A DNA stretch of 5,146 nt from an uncultured Pyrinomonas sp. (GTDB lineage: Bacteria > Acidobacteriota > Blastocatellia > Pyrinomonadales > Pyrinomonadaceae), in assembly GCA_937135995.1 (NCBI GenBank), contig CAKZOF010000756.1, positions 1 through 5,146 on the forward strand, written 5' to 3'. Under the pieces are notes generated by a model that was given only the letters and a program-made list of their open reading frames with translations, made no database searches and was not told the origin of the DNA. Made by a program: the position numbers and the translations under genes. This document shows, in pieces, positions 1 through 5,146 of the stretch (position 1 is the first letter of the stretch; every line of letters begins with the position of its first letter).

Positions 1-254
1 AGTCCGGGGATCACGGCGCGCCCGCGCGCGTCGATGGTGCGCGGCGCGACGTAACGGCTCGCGATCTCGCTTCGCCGCCCGATGGCGACGATGCGTCCGC
101 GTCGAATGGCGACGGCACCGTCGTCGATCACCGACGCGCGCGCGTCCATGGTTACGATGATGCCGCCGCTGATGACGAGATCAACGCGCTCGCGCGCCAT
201 CGCTGGTACGGCAACGAACAACGCGATCAAGAAACAAATGGACTTGACTCTCAT
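1..254 (-). CDS. Amidohydrolase-superfamily enzyme, exported, N-terminal part only
   Basis: This gene is cut by the window's left edge; 84 complete codons are visible, reading leftward from ATG at 254-252. Residues 1-20 form a signal peptide: a basic start (MRVK), a hydrophobic core (ICFLIALFVAV), and a likely cut after AMA-20. The mature part begins with the small beta-sandwich typical of metal-dependent amidohydrolases: DLVISGG (25-31), IIVTMD (32-37), DDGAVAIRRGRIVAIG (44-59), then TIDARGRAVIPG (73-84). In this superfamily that last stretch leads into the metal-binding HxH motif, which lies outside the window. The pattern resembles the TRZ/ATZ, MtaD-like or cytosine/guanine deaminase branch, but the substrate cannot be assigned from this much. 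The start fits the signal peptide; a purine-rich AGGAGAGAGGG stretch lies upstream, though rather far away. The gene follows cdd by 97 bases on the same strand, so co-transcription is plausible. An exported location is unusual for nucleobase deaminases and fits a periplasmic amidohydrolase. Confidence 0.85.
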   Translation of the reverse strand, partial: MRVKSICFLIALFVAVPAMARERVDLVISGGIIVTMDARASVIDDGAVAIRRGRIVAIGRRSEIASRYVAPRTIDARGRAVIPG

Positions 255-351
255 TCTTTTGCGGAAAGCCCTCTCTCCTGTTGGCGCGAAAAGTTTGCGG
301 GCACGAAACGCCTTTTTTGACCAACGCGGCCCGAAGCCGACTCGGCCGGCA

Positions 352-753
352 TCAGGTTTTGAGAAACCGGCGGTCAAAAGCGCGCGGAAGCAACTCGCTC
401 GTCCGCACCGTTTCGCTTTTGCCGTCGAGGTTGGCCATCGTGATCTCGATGTCGCCGCAGAACTCCCAGATGATCTGCCGGCACGGACCACATGGCGGCG
501 TCAGTTCCTCCGTGTCAGCGACCACGACAAGGCGGCGAAAGCCGCCCGCGCCTTCCGACAAGGCTTTCCAGATCGCCACTCGTTCAGCGCACACGGTCAA
601 ACCATAAGTCGCATTCTCGACATTGCAGCCGGTGAAGACGCTTCCATCTTCGGTCTCCACGGCAGCGCCGACGCGAAAGCCCGAATACGGCGCGACGGCT
701 CGTTCGCGGCCATCACGCGCGCAGGCGATTAAGCGTTGAATCTCTTCTTCCAT
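352..753 (-). CDS. cdd: Cytidine deaminase
   Basis: A complete 133-residue homotetrameric-type cytidine deaminase, which hydrolyses cytidine and deoxycytidine to uridine and deoxyuridine plus ammonia in the cytoplasm (pyrimidine salvage). All family hallmarks are present. PYSGFRVGAA (22-31) shapes the substrate pocket. GCNVENATYG (42-51) carries Asn44 and Glu46, which bind the ribose hydroxyls in known structures. CAE (55-57) gives a zinc cysteine and the catalytic proton-shuttling Glu57. PPCGPC (86-91) gives zinc ligands Cys88 and Cys91. Three cysteine ligands and a length near 130 residues mark the short tetrameric class, not the longer E. coli dimeric form. The ATG at 753-751 is preceded by a GAGG Shine-Dalgarno five bases away, and the protein begins directly with the expected N-terminal helix, so the start is secure. 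It is probably the first gene of a unit with the downstream amidohydrolase, transcribed from the minus-strand promoter at 890-918. The udk gene for the next salvage step lies about 4 kb away on the same strand. Confidence 0.97.
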   Translation of the reverse strand: MEEEIQRLIACARDGRERAVAPYSGFRVGAAVETEDGSVFTGCNVENATYGLTVCAERVAIWKALSEGAGGFRRLVVVADTEELTPPCGPCRQIIWEFCGDIEITMANLDGKSETVRTSELLPRAFDRRFLKT

Positions 754-889
754 TCCATCCTCGCATCACGCGCGCCGAGCCCACGTCTCAGGGAGATGAG
801 CGCTGCCGGGCGAATCGTAGCAGCCTTGGTCTCGATCCTCTCTTGGCTCGCACGCGAAAGATGGCCTGCTCGCCAGCGGTTGCGCTGCG
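754..889 (-). other. Leader of cdd, no gene seen
   Basis: This gene-free stretch lies between the predicted minus-strand promoter and cdd and would form a 5' untranslated region of about 130 bases. It holds the cdd Shine-Dalgarno (GAGG on the minus strand, just before the ATG) and a short hairpin, CAGCG-GTTG-CGCTG, at 874-887, right at the expected transcription start. A 60-codon open frame (766-948, minus) crosses the area, but it has no recognisable protein pattern, contains the promoter and has no good ribosome binding site, so it is not called. No riboswitch pattern was recognised. Confidence 0.4.
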
Positions 890-918
890 ATCATAGAGCG
901 AAAAATTCCTCTTGACAA
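890..918 (-). promoter_or_regulatory. Sigma70-type promoter toward cdd
   Basis: Read on the minus strand, the -35 box is TTGTCA (918-913) and the -10 box TATGAT (895-890). Each matches five of six consensus bases, and the spacer is exactly 17 bases. Transcription would start near 883 and run into cdd and then the amidohydrolase. The -35 box overlaps the -35 box of the opposite promoter. This is a consensus match only; the host's sigma preference is assumed. Confidence 0.6.
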
Positions 919-939
919 CTCAGCGAACTGCGACATAAT
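912..939 (+). promoter_or_regulatory. Sigma70-type promoter toward the large secreted-protein gene
   Basis: A perfect -35 box TTGACA (912-917) is followed after 16 bases by CATAAT (934-939), a five-of-six match to the -10 consensus. The start point would be near 946, leaving a leader of about 410 bases before the ATG at 1360. The local AT-richness stands out in an otherwise GC-rich region. No better promoter was found closer to the gene, although a host-specific or alternative sigma site would not be recognised by this reading. Confidence 0.55.
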
Positions 940-976
940 TACCGCCACTCGGAACCGATCGCGCTGCTGCGCCTTT

Positions 977-1006
977 CACAACGCTGGTTCGCAGAAGAGC
1001 GTTGTG
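977..1006 (+). repeat. Perfect 9-bp inverted repeat in the leader
   Basis: CACAACGCT (977-985) and AGCGTTGTG (998-1006) are exact reverse complements around a 12-base loop. The hairpin would lie about 31 bases inside the transcript from the predicted plus-strand start. No T-run follows, so it does not look like a simple intrinsic terminator. It could be an RNA stem of the leader or a DNA operator for a dimeric regulator; the sequence does not decide between these. Confidence 0.6.
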
Positions 1007-1070
1007 CTGACGGCGTTTTCGAGGCGTAATACGTGTTTGTGTGTCGTGCTGGTCCGATGCGAAGTCGAGT

Positions 1071-1091
1071 AAGTTAGCTTGTAGCTAGCTT
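1071..1091 (+). repeat. 9-bp hairpin with a 3-base loop in the leader
   Basis: AAGTTAGCT (1071-1079), loop TGT, and AGCTAGCTT (1083-1091) pair over nine positions with one G-T wobble (1074 with 1088). The tight loop and AT-rich base suit an RNA hairpin in the transcript. It stands alone, with no T-run after it and no recognised partner sequence. Confidence 0.5.
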
Positions 1092-1347
1092 GGCAGTGCA
1101 AGAGAAGCCAGAAACTCCTTCCCATACGACGAGTGCGACTTGCTGTTGAATCGCCTCGCCACAGAGATCCATGAGCGTTTCTCTTCACGCCCGAGTGCGT
1201 TGTGCGCGTAGGGTCCGATCGCTCAACGTCGTCGGCCCACATGCGGTGGCGTGAGGCCCGCAGTGCGCAGCCGACGTCTAACTTCAACCAACCGCGCGCG
1301 AGGTCTCGTCTTCATCGCGCCCGGTTCTTCGAATTCTTCGGTCACTC

Positions 1348-1354
1348 AAGGAGG
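1348..1354 (+). promoter_or_regulatory. Strong ribosome binding site that fixes the start at 1360
   Basis: AAGGAGG, a full anti-16S match, ends five bases before the ATG at 1360. It selects this start over other in-frame choices, and the protein that follows begins with a proper signal peptide. Confidence 0.9.
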
Positions 1355-1359
1355 CCCAC

Positions 1360-4300
1360 ATGCCAGAAAGGTTTCGCACGATTGCCTTCGTCGTTGCCAT
1401 GCTCACCGTTGGAGCGTTGACCTATTCAAGCTTGCCGCGTCCGATCGTTCGAGCGCAGACGCAAGGAACAGACAGTCAATCCATCGGCCCCATCGTTCGT
1501 CAAGCAGAAGATTTCTACGTTACGCCTCCGGTTCGCGATCTTCCGCCCGATCAAACCGAGAAAGACACCGGGCAGATCAGCGCTGGCGGCACCGAACGAC
1601 CCATTCGTGTCATCCCGAATCAACAGATGAGCCGACCCATAGCCGACGGCGGCGAAAAGGATGGCGCGCTCATCGAACCGGAAGCGACGCTGCGCGCGAT
1701 GACCATCGAAGCGCCGACGCCGACGGGCGTGAACTTCGAGGGGTTAAGCAGCGACGACAACAACGCCGTCTTCGGCTTTCGCGTGCTGCCGCCGGACACC
1801 ATCGGCGATGTCGGTCCGACGCAGTATGTTCAAGCCGTCAACCTCGTGTGGCGCGTCTTCGACAAGTCGGGCACGCCCCTTACGCCGCCGCGCAAATTGA
1901 GTAGCCTGTTCAGGCCCGGCTCGGTTTGCGGCAGCACCGACAGCGGCGACCCGACGGTCAACTACGATGCACTGGCTGATCGCTGGGTGATCACGCAGTT
2001 CGCCTTGCCGAACGGCACGAGCGGTCCCTTCTACCAGTGCATCGCGGTGTCGCAAACCGGCGACGCCACCGGAGCCTACTATGCTTACCAGTTCCTTGTA
2101 AGCCAGAACGTCTTGAACGACTACCCGAAGTTTGGCGTTTGGCCCGATGCCTACTACATGACGACCAACGAGTTTAGGACCAACCCGCCACCGACGACCT
2201 TTGTCGGCGCTGGTTTCTACGCGTTCGACCGACGCAAGATGCTAGCTGGTGATCCGACGGCGTCTTACGTCTACTTCAGTTCGGCTACTCTCTTCCCAGG
2301 GCAGTTCATCGGCGGCGTGCTTCCATCGACGCTCGACAACGCCACAGCGCCGCCCCCGCCGGGCAGGCCGAACACGTTCGCTTACTTCACCGCCGATGAA
2401 TACGGCGACCCGCAGGGCGATGCCCTGCGGTTGTTCGATTTTCACGTCGATTTCAACAACCCTTCGGCCTCTACCTTCACCGAAAGACCAGATAGCCCCG
2501 TCGCGGTGGCCGCTTTCAATCCGCTCAATCCATCGGGCAGAAACGACATCGAGCAACCGCCGCCGGCTGCGACGACGAACTATTTGGATAGCATCGGCGA
2601 CCGCTTGATGCATCGGTTGCAGTATCGCAACTTCGGCACGCCGTCGACACCCATCGAGGCGTTGGTCGTCAGCCACACGGTCAACGTCGGTACCGGGACC
2701 ACCGTCGCGACGCACCAAGCAGCCCCGCGCTACTACGAGCTACGCAACACGGGGAGCGGTTTCACCGTCCTCAATCAAGGCACGTTCGTCCCCGATGGCA
2801 TCGATCCAACTGCAACCACGGCGGCCAACCGCTGGATGAGCAGCGCCTCGCTCGACAACGACGGCAACCTCGCGCTGGGCTACAGCGTATCGAATCGCGG
2901 CAACCCGACAGATCCTTCGACCTTCATCTTTCCATCGATTCGCGTCACTGGACGATTGGCGAGCGACCCGCCGAACACGCTCCAACCGGAAACGAGCTTG
3001 ATCAGCGGCGGCGGCGTGCAAACAAGCACGTCCGGTCGCTGGGGCGATTACAGCTCGATGAACGTCGATCCGGTGGACGATTGCACCTTCTGGTACACGC
3101 AAGAGTACTACGCAACGACGAGCAGCGCCGGATGGCGAACGCGCATCGGCAGCTTTCGCTTCCCTAGTTGCACGCCGCCAAGCAAGGGCACGCTCCGCGT
3201 CGTCGTCACCGAATGCAGTTCAGGTCAGCCAATTCAAGGAGCAGCCGTGACGGTCGGCGGCAACCTCTACGGCACGACGATCGCCAACGGTTCGTTCGAA
3301 GCCCAACTCGCCCCCGGAACTTACACCGTGGTTATCACACCACCCGCTGGTTATACACCATCGAGCATCACGCGCACGGTGACCATCAGCAATGGCGCAA
3401 CGACGACGCTCAATGACTGCTTCACGGGCGTGCCGGTGCTCGCCGCCGATGGAGCAACGCTCATCAACGAAAGTTGTCCTCCAGCCAACAGCGCCGTCGA
3501 TCCGGGCGAGCGCGTGACGCTCAACCTCGCCTTGCGCAACGTTGGCACAGCTTCGACCTCGAATCTGGTGGCGACGTTGCTGCCATCAGCCAACGTCATC
3601 GCGCCGAGCGATCCGCAGAACTACGGGGCCATTGCTTCGGGAAGTTCGGTAGCACGTGATTTCACCTTTACTGCGGATGGCAACTGCGGCGATCTGATCA
3701 CGCTGACGCTGCAACTACAAGACGGGACGACGAACTTGGGCACAGTGACCTTCAACGTCAGGCTGGGCGCGCTGCAACCCAATCCGCCCGCGACGTTCTC
3801 CAACTCGACCACCATCGTCATCCCGGGCACGGGGACTTCTGGACCAGCCGATCCATATCCATCGAGCATCAACGTCGCGGGACTCGTTGGCAGAGTGCGG
3901 ACCGTCAGCGTCACGCTCTTCAACTTCAACCACACCTTTCCCGACGACGTCGATGTGCTGCTGGTCAGCCCGACTGGACGCAAGATGATCATCTTGTCCG
4001 ACGCTGGCGGCTCGAGCGATGCGGTGAACTCGACCATCGTCCTCGATGATGCAGCCAACTCGCTCGTCCCTGACAGCGGGCCGATTCCGATCAACACGAC
4101 GACCGCTTACAAACCGACCAACTACGGCACAGGAGACACGTTCGCTTCGCCCGCACCGGGGCCGCCTTACGAAAGCCCCGCGCCAGCGGGCACAGCAACG
4201 TTCGCTTCCGTCTTCGGCGGCGATAACCCGAACGGGACGTGGAGCCTCTACGTTGTCGACGATGTTGGCGGCGACGTGGGGAACATTGCCGGCGGTTGGA

Positions 4301-4653
4301 GCATCACGATCACCACGGAACAGTTCACGTGCACAACCGGCTGCGGCGGCGTTAGATTGGAGACGCGATCGGCGCTCTCACGCGACGGAAGCGGTAACGT
4401 GGTCGCGCAGATCATCGTCACCAACGCTGGCAACGTGACGGTCAACAACGTCACGTTGACCACGGCCCGATTGAGCACGATCAACGGCACGCCCCTGCCG
4501 CAAACGTACGGCAACTTGGCGCCCGGACAGTCCGCGACACGCACCGTCACCTTCCCCGGCTCGTCTGGCTTGACAGGCACGGTGCTGTTGCGCACCGGCG
4601 GGACCTACGATGGCGGCAGCTTCGGCAGCAGCCGACGCGTTCCATTGCCTTGA
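1360..4653 (+). CDS. Large secreted multidomain protein with a P-domain
   Basis: A 1097-residue exported protein of unknown function. Residues 1-32 are a signal peptide (MPERFR, hydrophobic core 8-21, likely cut after VRA-32), followed by a polar linker to about 120. Residues 125-606 form one large module with IGDVGPTQYVQAVN (148-161), DPTVNYDALADRWVITQF (197-214), YPKFGVWPDAYYMTTNEF (255-272), and RWGDYSSM...DPVDDCTFWYTQEYY (560-584). It looks like a beta-rich, possibly propeller-like fold seen in bacterial secreted proteins, but I cannot name it. Residues 609-690 resemble a carboxypeptidase-regulatory-like beta-sandwich (GTLRVVV, GQPIQGAAVTV, LAPGTYTVVITPP). Residues 693-803 are CARDB/Ig-like (DPGERVTLNLALRNVG). 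Residues 806-986 match a proprotein-convertase P-domain (FNHTFPDDVDVLLVSPTG; NGTWSLYVVDD...GNIAGGWSITI). A last Ig-like module follows (1000-1090). No protease triad, lipobox, LPxTG, PEP-CTERM or other sorting tail was seen. Ten cysteines occur in module-wise pairs. A structural, adhesive or binding role outside the cell is inferred. Confidence 0.9.
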   Translation: MPERFRTIAFVVAMLTVGALTYSSLPRPIVRAQTQGTDSQSIGPIVRQAEDFYVTPPVRDLPPDQTEKDTGQISAGGTERPIRVIPNQQMSRPIADGGEKDGALIEPEATLRAMTIEAPTPTGVNFEGLSSDDNNAVFGFRVLPPDTIGDVGPTQYVQAVNLVWRVFDKSGTPLTPPRKLSSLFRPGSVCGSTDSGDPTVNYDALADRWVITQFALPNGTSGPFYQCIAVSQTGDATGAYYAYQFLVSQNVLNDYPKFGVWPDAYYMTTNEFRTNPPPTTFVGAGFYAFDRRKMLAGDPTASYVYFSSATLFPGQFIGGVLPSTLDNATAPPPPGRPNTFAYFTADEYGDPQGDALRLFDFHVDFNNPSASTFTERPDSPVAVAAFNPLNPSGRNDIEQPPPAATTNYLDSIGDRLMHRLQYRNFGTPSTPIEALVVSHTVNVGTGTTVATHQAAPRYYELRNTGSGFTVLNQGTFVPDGIDPTATTAANRWMSSASLDNDGNLALGYSVSNRGNPTDPSTFIFPSIRVTGRLASDPPNTLQPETSLISGGGVQTSTSGRWGDYSSMNVDPVDDCTFWYTQEYYATTSSAGWRTRIGSFRFPSCTPPSKGTLRVVVTECSSGQPIQGAAVTVGGNLYGTTIANGSFEAQLAPGTYTVVITPPAGYTPSSITRTVTISNGATTTLNDCFTGVPVLAADGATLINESCPPANSAVDPGERVTLNLALRNVGTASTSNLVATLLPSANVIAPSDPQNYGAIASGSSVARDFTFTADGNCGDLITLTLQLQDGTTNLGTVTFNVRLGALQPNPPATFSNSTTIVIPGTGTSGPADPYPSSINVAGLVGRVRTVSVTLFNFNHTFPDDVDVLLVSPTGRKMIILSDAGGSSDAVNSTIVLDDAANSLVPDSGPIPINTTTAYKPTNYGTGDTFASPAPGPPYESPAPAGTATFASVFGGDNPNGTWSLYVVDDVGGDVGNIAGGWSITITTEQFTCTTGCGGVRLETRSALSRDGSGNVVAQIIVTNAGNVTVNNVTLTTARLSTINGTPLPQTYGNLAPGQSATRTVTFPGSSGLTGTVLLRTGGTYDGGSFGSSRRVPLP

Positions 4654-4687
4654 ACGATGGACGATGCGGCTTTCCATCTTCGAACTC

Positions 4688-4725
4688 GAGCAGAAAGGCG
4701 GCACGGTGGCGCCGCCTTTCTGCTC
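4688..4725. terminator. Bidirectional hairpin terminator between convergent genes
   Basis: GAGCAGAAAGGCGGC (4688-4702) and GCCGCCTTTCTGCTC (4711-4725) are perfect 15-bp reverse complements around an 8-base loop. The hairpin lies between the stop of the secreted-protein gene (4653) and the stop of udk (4777), where convergent transcripts should end, so it can serve both strands. Only a short CTTTCT lies inside the right arm (and its mirror on the other strand), with no T-run beyond the stem. Release may therefore depend on stem strength or on Rho. Confidence 0.82.
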
Positions 4726-4776
4726 TTGGTCCCGACCGAGAGAGGGTGCGCCAAAAGCGTCGCACACGGCAGTCGA

Positions 4777-5146
4777 TCAAACCTTCTCTTTCCCACGAGC
4801 GAGCAGTTCACGTAGGCGGCTGCTGATCAGGTCGATGCCGACAAGGTTGTGCCCGCCTTCGGGGATGATGATGTCGGCGTAACGTTTGGAGGGCTCGACG
4901 AACTGCAAGTGCATCGGGCGCACGGTCGCCATGTATTGCTCGATCACCGATTCCACGGTGCGTCCTCGTTCGGCGACATCGCGCTGCAAACGCCGGATGA
5001 AGCGTATGTCGTCGGGCGTATCGACGAAGATCTTGACGTCCATTTCGGCTAACAAACGCGGATCGGCGAAGACCAGAATGCCCTCGACGATGATGATCGG
5101 CTTCGGTTCGGCGCGCACCGTCTCTGCCGATCGCGTGTGCGTCCTG
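4777..5146 (-). CDS. udk: Uridine kinase, C-terminal part
   Basis: The right window edge cuts this gene; the last 122 residues and the TGA stop (4779-4777) are visible. Uridine kinase phosphorylates uridine and cytidine to UMP and CMP using ATP or GTP, in the cytoplasmic pyrimidine salvage route. The frame reads through from the edge and begins THTRSAET, the family's substrate-pocket motif. It continues with [10 protein letters not shown] (the second core strand), [11 protein letters not shown], the arginine-rich lid [40 protein letters not shown], and a short C-terminal helix. These follow the E. coli Udk layout closely. The missing part, about 90 residues with the Walker A P-loop, lies beyond the window. 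A GTG at 5118-5116 could look like a start, but the reading frame stays open and conserved upstream of it, so it is internal. The gene converges on the secreted-protein gene across a 123-base gap. The cdd gene for the preceding salvage step lies on the same strand further left. Confidence 0.95.
   Translation of the reverse strand, partial: RTHTRSAETVRAEPKPIIIVEGILVFADPRLLAEMDVKIFVDTPDDIRFIRRLQRDVAERGRTVESVIEQYMATVRPMHLQFVEPSKRYADIIIPEGGHNLVGIDLISSRLRELLARGKEKV

Larger units (their letters stand above)
940..1359 (+). other. Long leader of the secreted-protein gene, no gene seen
   Basis: About 420 bases separate the plus-strand -10 box from the ATG at 1360. Open frames cross it on both strands (for example 976-1287 minus and 1202-1420 plus), but their translations are arginine/serine-rich, low in pattern and unlike any family, so none is called. 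The stretch does hold two clear hairpins (977-1006 and 1071-1091). A weaker nested fold pairs 1230-1236 with 1270-1276 (CGTCGGC/GCCGACG), with CCAC/GTGG inside at 1237-1240 and 1246-1249. A strong Shine-Dalgarno closes it. It may be a structured 5' UTR or may hide a small RNA; no known riboswitch class or tRNA was recognised. Confidence 0.4.

Noticed and set aside
1..60. CG-rich alternating tract (GCGCGC runs) as a possible repeat or Z-DNA element
   Set aside because: It lies inside the amidohydrolase coding frame and is explained by Ala/Arg codons in a GC-rich genome.
336..346. Small GCCG-ACT-CGGC inverted repeat between cdd and the amidohydrolase
   Set aside because: The stem is only four base pairs with no T-run after it on the minus strand; this is expected by chance in such GC-rich DNA and does not support a terminator.
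82..732. A 216-codon open frame on the plus strand, overlapping cdd and the amidohydrolase
   Set aside because: It is antisense to two genes with unmistakable family motifs; its translation is Arg/Ala-rich and without pattern, as expected for a shadow frame in GC-rich DNA.
766..948. A 60-codon minus-strand frame upstream of cdd
   Set aside because: It overlaps both predicted promoters, has no good ribosome binding site and no recognisable protein character.
976..1287. A 103-codon minus-strand frame inside the leader
   Set aside because: The composition (Arg, Ser, Thr, His rich) looks random, no Shine-Dalgarno or family motif is visible, and it runs against the expected transcription of the region.
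1251..1904. A 217-codon plus-strand frame overlapping the start of the secreted-protein gene
   Set aside because: It is a frame-shifted shadow, extremely rich in Arg/Ser/His; the overlapping gene has a signal peptide, a strong Shine-Dalgarno and conserved motifs.
2242..4097. Several minus-strand open frames of 120-158 codons antisense to the secreted-protein gene (2242-2718, 2740-3102, 3621-4097)
   Set aside because: They mirror the GC-rich codon pattern of the sense gene and have no family motifs, so they are shadows and not antisense genes.
5116..5118. GTG as the start of the uridine kinase gene
   Set aside because: The frame continues upstream to the window edge with the conserved THTRSAET motif, so this GTG encodes an internal valine.

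Overview
The window is from a bacterial chromosome with fairly high GC (about 60% judged by eye, not counted). Three clues suggest a free-living diderm, possibly Acidobacteriota (Blastocatellia/Pyrinomonadales type), but this is a low-confidence guess from general style. They are a signal-peptide-bearing amidohydrolase, a very large modular secreted protein, and gene spacing closed by strong GC-rich hairpins. No phage, transposon, CRISPR, tRNA or rRNA signature was seen.

Layout. (1) Positions 1-254, minus strand: the first 84 codons of an amidohydrolase-superfamily enzyme with a signal peptide, cut by the window edge. (2) 352-753, minus: a complete cytidine deaminase (cdd), 97 bases upstream of the amidohydrolase on the same strand, probably one transcription unit. 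(3) 754-1359: 606 bases without a convincing gene. They hold a pair of back-to-back sigma70-type promoters (890-939) whose -35 boxes overlap, then a roughly 410-base leader with two clear hairpins and a strong Shine-Dalgarno. (4) 1360-4653, plus: a 1097-residue secreted multidomain protein. It has a signal peptide, a large N-terminal module of unassigned function, a carboxypeptidase-regulatory-like beta-sandwich, a CARDB/Ig-like module, a proprotein-convertase P-domain and a last Ig-like module. (5) 4688-4725: a perfect 15-bp hairpin between convergent genes. (6) 4777-5146, minus: the C-terminal 122 residues of uridine kinase (udk).

How the genes relate. Cytidine deaminase (cytidine to uridine) and uridine kinase (uridine to UMP) are consecutive steps of pyrimidine salvage. 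Both lie on the minus strand, on either side of the big plus-strand gene. The secreted-protein gene, with its own promoter, leader and terminator, therefore looks like a self-contained unit placed between two salvage genes. The shared promoter region could link expression of cdd and the secreted protein, but that is inference. The secreted protein is the least understood part of the window: it looks extracellular and structural, adhesive or substrate-binding, and no catalytic motif was seen.
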